A DNA stretch of 64,000 nucleotides from RGEC01 sp964475595 (GCA_964475595.1 CAYYXG010000010.1:1-64000), one strand, 5' to 3'; counted from the stretch's first letter, positions 53,801 through 62,660 are shown. Notes: a model not told the origin generated them from the sequence alone. A program made the numbers and translations.

Positions 53801-55153
53801 GGAGTAATGGTAAACATACCCCCACTGGTTTCCGGTGTTAAGCACTGTTTTACATTGATTCTGATAGGTAACGCGATATCCCCATCCAGATTCATAAAAT
53901 CCGGTATTACAATTGGTATTGGCACACCTTAACACGTCCCAGGTGATAAAAATGGTGTCTTTGGGTTGTAATTCCTGCAACCTGAGTCGAAAACCACCCA
54001 TGGATCCGGCAGACCAGCATGGGGTAGCCACATTTGACAGAAACGTATCGGTGTAGGCCCTATTGGCAGTGCCATTCCATCCTTTCCTCAACCGTATACT
54101 CGTGGAATCTATGCGTGATAATTCGTAGTTGTAAAAACCGCCACCGGGATTTACCGTTTGAAAAATAAGTGCTTGTGGCAGCTGCGCCTTCATCTGCCCA
54201 ATATTGGCAATGCGCATGGTAAACTTGCTCACGGTTGTGTTATTATAAACCGGCTGCATGCTATTGGTTACCACCACCTGCAAATTCGGAGAGGCCGTAC
54301 TGATTGCCGTTGTAGCTGTATTTTTGGCCACCTGACAGTTTTTGGCATCGCACCCCCATGTTAAATCATAGCTGGTAGCCAACAATAAGCAGGCATTGAT
54401 GGTAAAGGTATCGGATATGGAAATGCTCTCATTCTGGTCCAAAAAAGTATCCTTGTTACCAACCTTTTGAATATCAGCTTTTGTGATGGTGGTGATTACA
54501 GAGTCAAGGTTGTAACGATGGCTAAAACCCGCCTCCGATCTGAGAGTCAGGTCTTTTCCTTTGATTCGCAGCAACCTAAGACTCAGCAGAGGACCCTTCC
54601 CAAAGTTGGTGACGGTTACTCTTCTCACAAATTTATCGCCCACATTGCCCACAAAACTCTGGTTGGTGATGCCACTGTAACCCAGCGACGGAATGGCAGA
54701 TGTGAATGGCAATGAAAGTGCGGCATCAAAATTACCCGTGTAATCTACGCGCACGTTCACGCTGGGATTAGACGGACCGCTCACCACGGATATCAAATCG
54801 CAGTTGGCACGAACCCGATATGTGAACGTGAATTTTTTACCTATGGTGAGATTAGCCGATGAAAACACCGGACGGTTCAGGTTGGTAATATTGCTTTCGC
54901 TTATGCCTGTTCCGCTTACCGAACCGGCCACATATTGCATGCCGGATGGAAAAGACAGGGTGATGGTAATTCCGGTAACACTGGAGCTGCTCACATTGGC
55001 TACGGTCACCCTTGCGGTATCGGTGAGACCGCAGATGGTCATATTCTTGGGTGCTGAAGCAACAATGCTCAGTTTATTGCCTTGCGCCGACAGCGTTACA
55101 GCGAAGAAAAACGCAGTAAAAAAAACAAGTATGCGGCCGGCATATTTGTGCAT
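47870..55153 (-). CDS. Giant PKD-repeat surface protein with gliding-motility/T9SS type B C-terminal domain
   Basis: 2427 residues, 11% of the window. A signal peptide (1-24, ending SAQ) is followed by a series of DUF11-like and related beta-sandwich domains (about 25-1680; VTVANVSSSSVTGITITLSF, VTVTNFGKGPL, GIKNVGQYASSATPIVV), rich in cysteine and tryptophan, with a calcium-binding-like DNDNNGLAD. Eight PKD-like repeats follow (about 1683-2330). The end carries the gliding-motility-associated C-terminal domain (HIPNAFTPDGNSLNEGF, MKIYSRWGEKLYET, PEGIYVYLMEIKDHNGR), a T9SS sorting signal. It is probably a surface adhesin or filament; a ligand cannot be named. It stands as a single transcription unit. 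Confidence 0.92.
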   Translation of the reverse strand: MHKYAGRILVFFTAFFFAVTLSAQGNKLSIVASAPKNMTICGLTDTARVTVANVSSSSVTGITITLSFPSGMQYVAGSVSGTGISESNITNLNRPVFSSANLTIGKKFTFTYRVRANCDLISVVSGPSNPSVNVRVDYTGNFDAALSLPFTSAIPSLGYSGITNQSFVGNVGDKFVRRVTVTNFGKGPLLSLRLLRIKGKDLTLRSEAGFSHRYNLDSVITTITKADIQKVGNKDTFLDQNESISISDTFTINACLLLATSYDLTWGCDAKNCQVAKNTATTAISTASPNLQVVVTNSMQPVYNNTTVSKFTMRIANIGQMKAQLPQALIFQTVNPGGGFYNYELSRIDSTSIRLRKGWNGTANRAYTDTFLSNVATPCWSAGSMGGFRLRLQELQPKDTIFITWDVLRCANTNCNTGFYESGWGYRVTYQNQCKTVLNTGNQWGYVYHYSGGAVTPYTPTDLQQNEVKPFRYTFSGMGNLPLHSSASIRIDAVLPNTLSHSLTKADFYIDNPNLTAIWYPDSLKMVGDTLRAFMGRSVVFGLTNSELTIRLKGICPSGSGNNNQPLTLIYAYNPNTTAHPNLWIKPFCNTVNTKVHCRNVCSRGGMLFRNFELYRSNYGLPDNDNNGLADATGSIDKLKIRTERIMFGDTLTTIFRGRPRNASGINNWRYGYAESVVTNGDYISVIDAKLEVYKGVTKVSGNCNAVKWRKVSSGNNATFYFDFTVDSIWRGGCLSSTYRFTQNDSVSLIVRYKVDKNRGQTTQPMNFSNRYYLASAANPTTSQSYQCDTFSGNCILYGYIFHNWGTDRVNYASCNEVAISQNFYLGIGNCCTYGGGNIFPFEYRNWGRPVAMKLTLPSALKLGRTSFIQYRTAGTNSTVTERKDTVPFRRGSTYWFDFTKYYKDSGGKVNYSDDGFHGTFWYTVNPSCELLPNTTYPIQYDYVYERRGALGKGYDTVRSQVMKSPDYFTFVPPKFTLQPALPVLYGTTDTVEWEVRYTNPSSSFTANTIWLSPAKNSNIRVVQIRDWVKDTLIKPVNDIYRAGSLPAGQTRRFKIRAVFNNCTPDSLLLFGGWNCQGYPNDFTSNTCATLSTKLYLEPLNTRLNVTLTDSLSKFDLCYPNRMTLVIDNVQSVTAHQLKARITLPIGMEIISGNSFIRYPHKSAATKLTDPKLLSGTTWEWDLNKLVSGLASGFPGTVDTNKNRIIITFRVNTNCDYASGSFVTARAASNIRCGDPIPSNASYTNPLEIRGIVRTLLTQVKNWTDPILPCEKPTYSKIRVIVLGPSETDTNDRVEVILPPGLNRDTSYYNAVLNAPDRYKLKVSNFNGATLLSWQLPPKIQPGDSSEFEIRLNAVGSQLTCGPLDVLSRTVVAQNAECVPQNKICVIKAITGSILSSPEVDKGDLQFTNVSISTSKLINSDSEQVTLKYGIKNVGQYASSATPIVVRYHYDSDGNGKWSTGDLKLGADTIIKTLYKDSIVLMSRTLKIRAGRSCALLAVIDSGACACRFGQIMFPSPYYPNAGRDTALCSGTPWQLGTATSKWYKYSWDRTDLLDSFYSGNPVYTPINSDIVPDTQFFMLSTNRGVCSSRDTVRLIVLPLPDLVINNKRREICEGASVKLTNVVSGGNAPYQWRWSPVTGIPDSTASEPLATPKADIRYNLRITDQFGCAKSDTVRISVNPNPVAAFSWPVTCAGRPVVVSDSSRISADSIVTRLWSATGFDTFGLKVLNFNMNGRSRVPLTLSVFSNKGCGDTLTRTVDVKAIPRADFTIPYVCNGDSSRFANQTTLDSGIITAWSWDFGDGNSATVKNPGHKYADTGVRTVMLSALSNNGCADTVRKTARVFPVPVARFTVANVCAGDSFSFAHTSNLFGDTLQSLSWNLGSMGAATDSSFRRLITPWGKYPVSLTVQTIHGCKHTALDTARVYPLPVPAFTADSVCEGLTTTFLNGAIIPEGSIKGYQWAFGDGNGSVATAPKHGYSTQGLYMARLKATSDKGCIDSVENTITVFAPAWPVFAVNDLCLRQNLTINAQHRGVGVPISYRWYLGNGDSVSGKDLNYLYPAYGNYNLQLRMVTDRGCVRDSTTAISIHPLPQVLFTAVNPCKDDSLVFTAQTGIALGSAGTPQWTFSDGRSASGSPVRLIFGTPGSGFAKLKHTSDKGCMDSLTLPYVVGEKVIVRYTVSDVCLQEPSQFKDSSISAQAINQWNWDFGNGSRSTQSNPVHTYKMSGTYNTRLQISTLPGCNYAVGMITTVHPKPTALFTHSPDRGTIVNPLITFTDNSSGADTLWYAISTGFKTQNRNFTYKFPDSGVYSTTQYVSTRYGCRDSFTQKIIIDYIYTLHIPNAFTPDGNSLNEGFGPVGMGIKWYSMKIYSRWGEKLYETADSKPWTGMYMGDSVPEGIYVYLMEIKDHNGRNHYAKGTVHILRKGD
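48160..50107 (-). repeat. Eight PKD-like protein repeats within the giant surface protein
   Basis: Units of about 81 residues beginning AAFSW, ADFTI, ARFTV, PAFTA, PVFAV, VLFTA, VRYTV and ALFTH. The first seven carry one cysteine near the N-terminus (CAG, CNG, CAG, CEG, CLR, CKD, CLQ) and one in a GC-x-D or GC-x-x motif near the C-terminus; the eighth keeps only the second. This pattern suggests one disulfide per repeat. DNA-level similarity between units is low, so the expansion is old. Confidence 0.75.
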
Positions 55154-55227
55154 GACAACACAAATATATTTAAAACCCCATAAAATGAAAGTTAATTAAT
55201 TAAATAATTAACATTAAAGGAATTGAT

Positions 55228-56808
55228 TTACTTGACTTTCGCAGCCATTTTGAGCGCATTTTCTGCATTTACTACACCCCCTGAAACTGAAAGCTCAGAG
55301 AATTTAACCTTGTCAGCAGTACCGGGCAACACAACCGTTCCGCTGTGCTTGGTCACACTTTCCATCAAGATTTTCTTTACCTGCACAGCGGTTAAATTGG
55401 GGTAGCAACTCCAGACCAAAGCAGCAACACCTGCTACTACCGGCGATGCCATGCTGGTACCGTTGGCATTTTCATATCCATTATTGGGTGCAGTGCTGTA
55501 AATTTCGTATCCGGGTGCAAACAAATCCACATTGTTTTTGCCGTAATTACTGAAATCTGTAGCCAGATGCTTGCGCTGTTGCTGGCTGGCGCCTACCTCA
55601 ATCCATGTTTCTGCAAACCGTCCGCCAGAGAGTGAATCATTGGGATAATTACCGATGGCATCGTTATCGTTACTGCTGTTTCCGGCGGCATGAATCAGCA
55701 ACACCCCTTTTTGTGCCGCATACTCCACAGCGTCGTTCACTACTTGTTTGTTATAGGAGTATCCTTTGCCAAAGCTCATATTAATGATTTTAGCACCGTT
55801 ATCTACGGCATAACGAATACCATTTGCCACATCTTTGTCACGCTCATCGCCGTCGGGTACCACGCGCACCACCATGATTTTCGCTTTGGAAGCAACCCCT
55901 TCTACCCCAATACCATTGCCACGCACTGCAGCAATAATACCGGCCACGTGCGTACCATGAAAGGCATCCGGACCAGCCACGCTGTTATTTCCATAGAATT
56001 TTTCTGTGGCATTGCTGTAATCATCCCCCACTATTGAGCGTGGATCATAATCTGTATTGTACTGACAGTTGGCCCGGACTTCAATTTGTTTCACCTGCTC
56101 TTTGAGTTCCTTGTAAAAATCGCTGAAAGCCAAGGTGGGATTTTGCTTAATTATTCCCATAATAATTGACTCCATCAGGGATTTGGGCTCATAAGCGGCA
56201 ACCTGTTCAGCGGTGGGATTATCCGTTCCCATATTTTTCATGATGCCCTCCATGGTGTCCAAAATGGGGCGAATTCGCTCCAACTGTTTGGTGTATTTAT
56301 TTCTGTTCTCCTCTACATCCGTCTTCATTTTGAGGTAGTTTTCATAGCGGGCAAGCTTTTGTTTATCCGGGTTTTCACTGGCGTTAAACCCTTCAAATTC
56401 TTTGGCCTGTTCGCGTACAAGACGTACAATTTCCAGGTTATCACAACCCACCATTTGTCCGTCTTTACCCCCAATAAAATTCCAGCCCACCGTATCATCG
56501 GTATAGCCGTTATTGTCATCATCGAGGTTATTGAACGGAATTTCCTTCGGATTGTGCCAGATATTGGCCTTCAAATCGGGGTGATGGGGATCGGTGCCGC
56601 CATCGATGACTGCCACAATAATTTCTGTAGGATTCAACTTATCAACCAGCTTATAGGCCTTATCAAGTTTAATACTAAAATTCTTTTTCTTGTTGAATGC
56701 CTTCTGGTACCAGAGTTTACCGCTTTTTTTGTTTTGTTCTGTGGCTGTTTGAGACCATGCGTTGCCTGCTGAAAAAAGCAGGGCTAGGGTAATGATATGA
56801 AATTTCAT
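55228..56808 (-). CDS. Exported subtilisin-like (S8) serine protease
   Basis: 526 residues from the ATG at 56808, giving a signal peptide ending WSQ; the longer frame overlaps the methyltransferase gene. The catalytic triad is D69 (VAVIDGGTDP), H284 (DAFHGTHVAGI) and S452 (ANGTSMASPVVAG), with the oxyanion asparagine N377 (HAAGNSS). Between D69 and H284 lie 214 residues, far more than in classical subtilisins, including a charged helical segment at about 125-250. No T9SS tail is seen, so it may stay in the periplasm or outer membrane. The substrate is unknown. Confidence 0.94.
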   Translation of the reverse strand: MKFHIITLALLFSAGNAWSQTATEQNKKSGKLWYQKAFNKKKNFSIKLDKAYKLVDKLNPTEIIVAVIDGGTDPHHPDLKANIWHNPKEIPFNNLDDDNNGYTDDTVGWNFIGGKDGQMVGCDNLEIVRLVREQAKEFEGFNASENPDKQKLARYENYLKMKTDVEENRNKYTKQLERIRPILDTMEGIMKNMGTDNPTAEQVAAYEPKSLMESIIMGIIKQNPTLAFSDFYKELKEQVKQIEVRANCQYNTDYDPRSIVGDDYSNATEKFYGNNSVAGPDAFHGTHVAGIIAAVRGNGIGVEGVASKAKIMVVRVVPDGDERDKDVANGIRYAVDNGAKIINMSFGKGYSYNKQVVNDAVEYAAQKGVLLIHAAGNSSNDNDAIGNYPNDSLSGGRFAETWIEVGASQQQRKHLATDFSNYGKNNVDLFAPGYEIYSTAPNNGYENANGTSMASPVVAGVAALVWSCYPNLTAVQVKKILMESVTKHSGTVVLPGTADKVKFSELSVSGGVVNAENALKMAAKVK

Positions 56809-56810
56809 GA

Positions 56811-57566
56811 TTATTTTTTTTGTGCTATGATAAATATGCTGGCCGATTTGCAGGGGATTTGGGTTGTATCGGCATTGAAAATGTACTTTCTGAGCAATTG
56901 TTGCAATGGTTTCCATTTTACTACATCCATAGGAGCCATGATATACTGCATATCTAGCACTTCAAATCCATGCTTTTCCAGTAATCGTTTTATGCGACTT
57001 TTGGAATAGATACGGGCGTTGGCCCAGCGCTCGTGCAGGACTGTAGGCAACCAAGAGAAAAACGGAACCCTATTCCATGGCAATAGTGGCAATCGTGCTC
57101 CATGGGTTTCAAAAATCCACCATTTGTTGGGCACGCTAAATGCTGCCATACCGCCGGATTTTAGACTGCCTGCGTAGTTGGCAACCCCATCTTCCGACGG
57201 CAGATGTTCAATGACTTCAAAGCTTATCAGACGGTCAACCGGGGGTGTGTAGGGCTTTTCCATAATATCCCACACTTGAAAAGCGGCATTTTGCTGTAAC
57301 TGCTCCTGCAATTGTTCAAATTCTGCTTTGTGAACCTCATTGTATTCGAGGCCTACAGCACTATTAAAAACCGATGCCAGGCGCAATACGGTATTTCCAT
57401 TTCCGCAGCCAATCTCCAGCAAATCGAGGTCTTTGCCAATAAAACCGGGGATATTGTATAAAATACGCAATCTCCGCTCTACAATTAAATCACCTGCATC
57501 GGCGGGTTTGCCCAGATAATGAGCGTCCTCAAACATCGTTTTATCAACCCGCGCGGTGTTGCTCAT
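56811..57566 (-). CDS. Class I SAM-dependent methyltransferase
   Basis: 251 residues. SAM-binding motif I is LLEIGCGNGNT (49-59), followed by GLEYNEVHKAEF and the post-motif segment LISFEVIEHLPSEDG typical of the methyltransferase 11/23 group. A C-terminal lid of about 100 residues follows (FSVPNKWWIFETHGARLPLL). The acceptor is not known; next to a GT2 glycosyltransferase a glycan or lipid-sugar is plausible. It starts 4 nt before the end of the GT2 gene (ATGA), so the two are coupled. Confidence 0.88.
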   Translation of the reverse strand: MSNTARVDKTMFEDAHYLGKPADAGDLIVERRLRILYNIPGFIGKDLDLLEIGCGNGNTVLRLASVFNSAVGLEYNEVHKAEFEQLQEQLQQNAAFQVWDIMEKPYTPPVDRLISFEVIEHLPSEDGVANYAGSLKSGGMAAFSVPNKWWIFETHGARLPLLPWNRVPFFSWLPTVLHERWANARIYSKSRIKRLLEKHGFEVLDMQYIMAPMDVVKWKPLQQLLRKYIFNADTTQIPCKSASIFIIAQKK

Positions 57567-58315
57567 TGATTCTTCAAATTAAACCATAATCGACGGATTA
57601 TTATCCAGGCATGATGAAAACAATTCGGCAAAAAGCCATAATGTCTCGACAATACGTTAAAACGCTCTTTCCAGGCCTTTTTTTCATGTTGTGTGCTGCT
57701 TCCACCGGTTTCAAAGCCCGCAATCACCCCCTCATACCGCACATTAACAGGGTTTTTCTTAAGAATGCGAATAATCCAGTCTACATCGGCGGCTTGCCTG
57801 TATTGCAGATCGTAAGTCGGACAAATGGATTTTTTGGCAATAAAGCTCTGATGACAAAGATTCATTCCAAAGCGGAAAGACCATTGATCCAGCTTTTCAG
57901 GGAAGCGCTGGGGTTTTAATTGGCTGATAAGGCCCAGTTCCTTTCCCTTTTCATCAATGAACATGGTGTCTCCAAACAACACATCCGGATTGGTTGCCGT
58001 CATGGCACAAAGTTTTTCTGCCACATCCTCCCGATAGATAATATCACCGCTGTTCATGAACCACACATAGGGCGCATTAGCCAAAGCCAGTCCTTTGTTC
58101 ATTGCATCGTAGATGCCGGCATCCTTTTCAATACAAAGCACATCAATAGCTGAGGCATGTTCCTGCAAAAATTCGGCACTGCCATCACTGCTATTTCCAT
58201 CCACCACAATCCATTGTATTTCGCTGCGGGCTGTCTGTTGCTGCACACTTTCAAACGTGCGCATAAGTCCACGCAGGTTATTGTAATTGATGGTAATAAC
58301 AGAAAACGTAGGCAC
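57563..58315 (-). CDS. GT2-family glycosyltransferase
   Basis: 250 residues from the GTG at 58315, giving a GT-A fold start (PTFSVITINYNNLRGL). An ATG at 58369 inside the YfhO-like gene would add 18 unrelated residues and is less likely. Motifs: WIVVDGNSSDGSAEFL, the nucleotide-sugar metal site WFMNSGDII (a D-x-D equivalent), and GDTMFIDEKGKELGL. It resembles WcaA/WcaE-like transferases of capsule and exopolysaccharide synthesis; donor and acceptor are unknown. Confidence 0.88.
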   Translation of the reverse strand: MPTFSVITINYNNLRGLMRTFESVQQQTARSEIQWIVVDGNSSDGSAEFLQEHASAIDVLCIEKDAGIYDAMNKGLALANAPYVWFMNSGDIIYREDVAEKLCAMTATNPDVLFGDTMFIDEKGKELGLISQLKPQRFPEKLDQWSFRFGMNLCHQSFIAKKSICPTYDLQYRQAADVDWIIRILKKNPVNVRYEGVIAGFETGGSSTQHEKKAWKERFNVLSRHYGFLPNCFHHAWIIIRRLWFNLKNQ

Positions 58316-58326
58316 GTAACCTGTTG

Positions 58327-60882
58327 TTAGGATTTCAGTTCTGTATCTTCCTTGCGAACGGCCATCCAACCCAGTGCCCCCAGCAAGAGCAGTAACATGG
58401 TAGCGGAAGTTCCGGTTTCTATAGTTTTAAATGTGTTTCGGTCTGCAGGAACAAAAACAAATTCAATATTGTGCTTACCGGGAGGTACTTCCGTAGCACG
58501 CAAAATGTAATTGACGCGCAGAACGGGTGACTCCTTGCCATCAATGTAGGCCTTCCAGCTGCCATTCTTTTCGTTGTAGTACACCTCGCTAAAAACCGCC
58601 AGGCCGTTGGCTTTGGAAGTTGCTTCATACTTAAGTGTATCGAATGAATAATAGGTCTGTTTAACCCTATCAGAGGAATCCGTTGCATAATTTTTGGCCG
58701 ATGGTTTCAATTTTTCTGACGCTTCTACCACCACTTGCTTATTGGCCGGATTCTTATTGATCTCGAGCAAGGCCTCTTTGGGATCGGCTACTTCTTTAAC
58801 CGAAGGCACAAACCATGCATGGCCGAGGGCGGTAGGGCGAACGTAAATTTCATCACCGCTTCCATTCTGAGCACGGGACAAGATAAAACCGCAATTCAGC
58901 ATATCGAGGGCATTGTTGTTGTTGATCCAGTCACCTTGCAACTGCCCACCATTGGGAGTAATACAATAACTGATGATATCCTGATAGCGACTGAGCTTGG
59001 CGGGATGATAACCACCCACATTGCGGAAGAATGGCGCAGGGTGATTGTCGTTAAATGGATTGTAGCGCAAGTCAAAAATCCTGCGGTTTTCGGTATTTGC
59101 CGCCATCAGTTTTGATTCATTTTCAGTGGGTTCAATGGCTACTTCTTCTTCTTTGTCTTGCCAGTTATCATCGGTCATGTACCGCTTGGCTATCCCCATG
59201 AGATCGAAAGAAATTAGCACGAGCATGCCAACCCAAAGCAGCATTTGGCTTTGCTTCTTAAGGGCTGTAAACCAAATCAGTGCAGCTGACAATACAATAA
59301 GTATCATGCTGCGAAGCCAGTCGCCCCAGGCAAGCCCCGAGCGCATATCCACTATTTGTTTCACGTAACCGGTTGCCGATTCGATGGCAGTAGCTTCATC
59401 CTGTCCGGCTTGCATGGCCTGCTGCCTCACCTGCGATAAAATTTCCCTGTCATCATTCCCTTTAAAATCTTCTGAAAACAACATGAATGCCGCCACCGCC
59501 ATCAGAGCACTTATGGCAATTGCGGACACTTTCCACACCCTATTTTTATCATTTTCGCTAAAACGGTCAGAAAGTAGCAACTGCAAGCCATACAGCCCAA
59601 AGAATGGAATTACCATCTGCGCAATCACCAATGCCATCATGGGTGTGCGGAACTTATTGTAATAAGGCAAGTGATTAAACAACCATTCGTTCAGCCCAAA
59701 ATGTCTGCCCCAACCCAGCATTAGAGAAACAAGTACCGTAGCGATGCTAAAAAACAGCAAGGTAGCTGCAATGGTTTTCTCTCTGCCCTCAACCGCCGCC
59801 GATTTCAGGTATTGAAGAACCACTACAATCGCCAGGATGAACAGAAAAATAAAAACAGCCCCTATGTAAATGGGACCTGAAGTGAATTGCAAATCACCGT
59901 GGTACAGTCGCTCGCGTTCCATACCATACTCGTTTTCCGGCACTTTTTCATTGTTGCTGCCACCCATAAAACCGGGAATCAACAGCGTCATGGATTCATC
60001 AATGCCGTAGCTCCAGGAGAAGGCATATTCGATGTCCAGGCCTTTTCGGCCTACCTGATTTTTGGGACCGTCTTGGGTAGGAACCTCGCTGGCCACGGCA
60101 CTTCCGCCGCGCATGGTTGCCTCGCTGTAACGTGCAGTATCTATGGCTTTACCAATATTGGTGGCGGCGCCCATCCCAAGCATCACCACTGAAAGACCGG
60201 TAGCGATTAGTGCGTGCTTAATCTCACGGGATTTAAGCGCCATAATCATTTCTATAAGTAGGTAAATCCCGGCTACGATGCCCGCATAGTAAGCAATCTG
60301 ATAGTGAAAATAACCGACCACCATGGCAAAAAATATTCCCAAAACTGCTGCACCCAACAGGTATTTACGCCGCGTAATGAGAACTAAACCCGCCAACATG
60401 CCCGGCATCACATCAGTAGCCAGCACTTTGGTTATATGGCCTGCTTCGTATGAACTGATAGAAAAGGTCATGAAGGCATATCCAATGGCTCCGGCGGCAG
60501 ATAACCAGCGGTTTACATTGCAGGATAAAAGCAACACAAACATGCTTAGCATGGCCACAAACAGGAAGTTATAGGGCCCTTTCACCAGCTGAAACAGTTC
60601 CATGGGCCGCAGTTTCAGCATAAGATTTCCAGTCGGTATTCCGGTGATGAGGTTGGCCGGCATTCCCGAAAACAGGCGGTCATTCCAATTGGGCTTCACG
60701 CCACTGGCCTCTGTGTATTTATTGGCCGCATCCACCATCAGCCGAACCTGCTGCATATCACCCTGTTGCAAGGCCTTTCCCTGGGTGGCAGGCCACAGGA
60801 AAAACACAGAAATGAGCCAGAAACCGATGAGAAAAAGCAGAAAAATTCCTGCCTGTTTAAGGAAATCGTTATTGATCTTCAT
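58327..60882 (-). CDS. YfhO-family multi-spanning membrane protein
   Basis: 851 residues from the ATG at 60882; the longer frame upstream overlaps the glyA promoter and 5' part and is rejected. About 13 transmembrane helices (first at 12-32) with the family's N-terminal loop WPATQGKALQQGDMQQ and a large periplasmic loop (about residues 60-90 and 320-370). The C-terminal part (about 640-810) is a soluble domain that ends in a final helix. Bacillus YfhO-type proteins glycosylate lipoteichoic acid; here transfer of a sugar from a polyprenyl carrier to an envelope polymer is a reasonable guess. Confidence 0.86.
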   Translation of the reverse strand: MKINNDFLKQAGIFLLFLIGFWLISVFFLWPATQGKALQQGDMQQVRLMVDAANKYTEASGVKPNWNDRLFSGMPANLITGIPTGNLMLKLRPMELFQLVKGPYNFLFVAMLSMFVLLLSCNVNRWLSAAGAIGYAFMTFSISSYEAGHITKVLATDVMPGMLAGLVLITRRKYLLGAAVLGIFFAMVVGYFHYQIAYYAGIVAGIYLLIEMIMALKSREIKHALIATGLSVVMLGMGAATNIGKAIDTARYSEATMRGGSAVASEVPTQDGPKNQVGRKGLDIEYAFSWSYGIDESMTLLIPGFMGGSNNEKVPENEYGMERERLYHGDLQFTSGPIYIGAVFIFLFILAIVVVLQYLKSAAVEGREKTIAATLLFFSIATVLVSLMLGWGRHFGLNEWLFNHLPYYNKFRTPMMALVIAQMVIPFFGLYGLQLLLSDRFSENDKNRVWKVSAIAISALMAVAAFMLFSEDFKGNDDREILSQVRQQAMQAGQDEATAIESATGYVKQIVDMRSGLAWGDWLRSMILIVLSAALIWFTALKKQSQMLLWVGMLVLISFDLMGIAKRYMTDDNWQDKEEEVAIEPTENESKLMAANTENRRIFDLRYNPFNDNHPAPFFRNVGGYHPAKLSRYQDIISYCITPNGGQLQGDWINNNNALDMLNCGFILSRAQNGSGDEIYVRPTALGHAWFVPSVKEVADPKEALLEINKNPANKQVVVEASEKLKPSAKNYATDSSDRVKQTYYSFDTLKYEATSKANGLAVFSEVYYNEKNGSWKAYIDGKESPVLRVNYILRATEVPPGKHNIEFVFVPADRNTFKTIETGTSATMLLLLLGALGWMAVRKEDTELKS

Positions 60883-60987
60883 AGTAAAGTGGCGAATTTC
60901 ACGAATTTCAGGCAATATATATGCACTTTGATGTGAAAAAATGTCGAACAGCTCACTGCATTTTAACGCTAAATTGCGAAACGATTT

Positions 60988-62265
60988 ATGAAACGTGATG
61001 AAGTTGTTTTTGGCCTGATTGCTAAGGAACTTAAACGCCAGCAAGAAGGCATAGAGCTGATTGCCAGTGAAAACTTTGTAAGCCCCCAGGTGATGGAAGC
61101 CATGGGCTCGGTGCTCACCAACAAATATGCGGAAGGATTGCCCGGAAAGCGATACTATGGAGGTTGTGAGGTGGTGGATGAAGCAGAACAGCTTGCCATA
61201 GACCGTTTGAAACAGCTGTTTGGCGCGGCCTGGGCCAATGTGCAACCCCACAGCGGAGCACAGGCGAATGCAGCAGTAATGTTGGCGGTATTAAAACCCG
61301 GCGATTCCATTCTGGGATTTGATTTGAGTCATGGCGGTCATCTTACCCATGGATCACCGGTTAATTTCTCGGGAAAATTGTACAAGCCCCACTTCTACGG
61401 AGTGAAACAGGAAACAGGCCTTATTGACTATGAAACACTGGAAAGCAAGGCCAGGGAAGTGAAACCCAAACTGATTATCTGTGGGGCCAGCTCCTACAGC
61501 CGCGAATGGGATTATGCCCGCATTAGGGCAGTCGCAGATGAAGTAGGCGCTCTTGTATTGGCCGATATTTCTCACCCGGCCGGGCTCATTGTGGCAGGGC
61601 TGCTTGAAAACCCGCTGAAACACGTTCATATCGTTACCAGCACTACCCACAAAACCCTGCGGGGGCCACGCGGGGGGATTATCATGATGGGAAGTGATTT
61701 CCCAAATCCCTGGGGTGATACCACACCCAAAGGTGAGATTAAACTGATGAGTGCGCTTTTGGATGGCGCTGTATTTCCCGGAACCCAGGGCGGACCGCTG
61801 GAACATGTAATTGCAGCGAAAGCCATTGCGTTTGGCGAAGCGCTGCTACCGGAGTTTAAAGAATACCAGCTGCAGGTGAAAAAGAACGCTGCCGCCCTTG
61901 CTGCAGGCATGGTAAGCCGCGGTTACAGCATTATCAGCGGGGGCACCGACAACCACCTGATGCTCATTGACCTGAGACCCAAAGGTGAAATATTGACCGG
62001 CAAACTCGCCGAAAACACCCTGGGATTGTGCGATATCACTGTGAATAAAAACACGGTTCCTTTTGAAACCCGCAGCCCGTTTGTGACCTCAGGCATTCGC
62101 CTGGGAACATCCGCTGTTACAACCCGTGGGCTGAAGGAAGCCGATATGGAAACCATCGCAGCGCTCATCGATGAAGCACTGATGAATTCGGAAAATACGG
62201 ATGTGCTAAACAGTGTGAAAACTAGGGTACATGCGCTGATGGCGGAATATCCGTTGTATGCATGA
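60988..62265 (+). CDS. glyA: Serine hydroxymethyltransferase
   Basis: 425 residues, normal for the enzyme. It converts serine and tetrahydrofolate to glycine and methylene-tetrahydrofolate with PLP. Seen: IELIASENFVSPQVMEAMGS, KYAEGLPGKRYYGGCEVVD, QPHSGAQANAAV, the PLP lysine K222 in STTHKTLRGPRGG, and TSGIRLGTSAVTTRGLKE. Glycine made here can feed GcvP. The stop overlaps the next start (ATGA). Confidence 0.98.
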   Translation: MKRDEVVFGLIAKELKRQQEGIELIASENFVSPQVMEAMGSVLTNKYAEGLPGKRYYGGCEVVDEAEQLAIDRLKQLFGAAWANVQPHSGAQANAAVMLAVLKPGDSILGFDLSHGGHLTHGSPVNFSGKLYKPHFYGVKQETGLIDYETLESKAREVKPKLIICGASSYSREWDYARIRAVADEVGALVLADISHPAGLIVAGLLENPLKHVHIVTSTTHKTLRGPRGGIIMMGSDFPNPWGDTTPKGEIKLMSALLDGAVFPGTQGGPLEHVIAAKAIAFGEALLPEFKEYQLQVKKNAAALAAGMVSRGYSIISGGTDNHLMLIDLRPKGEILTGKLAENTLGLCDITVNKNTVPFETRSPFVTSGIRLGTSAVTTRGLKEADMETIAALIDEALMNSENTDVLNSVKTRVHALMAEYPLYA

Positions 62266-62660
62266 AGAGAAAACGGTTAAAAAACCTTTCTGACTTCAGT
62301 TTACTGCTGGTTTTTATCCTTTTTCTGTGCCACCTGTTTCTGCAGGATGGAAGCTACGGCCAAATCATAATAGTTAGCATTGTAGTTTTAATCGGACTTC
62401 ATTTTTTCGTTTTTTTAATTCGTGTTAAACAACTGATTACTAAGATCAAAAGAAGAAGCAGACTGATGTATTATCTCGCTCGCGAAATTGCTTCTCTGGG
62501 TTTACTTTTCTCCTTGATTTTGGTGATAAGCACAGAAAGCAAATGGGCAATTGGCATACTTGCAATTTCTTTTTGGATGGCGATATTGGTATTCCTATAC
62601 CGGTCGCTTCAGTCCCGTAGAATCAGACAATTAAAGAACCAAGACTTACTCGATAATTAA
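62262..62660 (+). CDS. Small membrane protein of unknown function
   Basis: 132 residues with four hydrophobic helices (about 10-25, 30-50, 71-87, 93-111) and basic ends (MKRKRLKNL and LQSRRIRQLKNQ). No known motif. It is translationally coupled to glyA by a 4-nt overlap and converges on the flippase gene, 1 nt away. Confidence 0.78.
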   Translation: MKRKRLKNLSDFSLLLVFILFLCHLFLQDGSYGQIIIVSIVVLIGLHFFVFLIRVKQLITKIKRRSRLMYYLAREIASLGLLFSLILVISTESKWAIGILAISFWMAILVFLYRSLQSRRIRQLKNQDLLDN

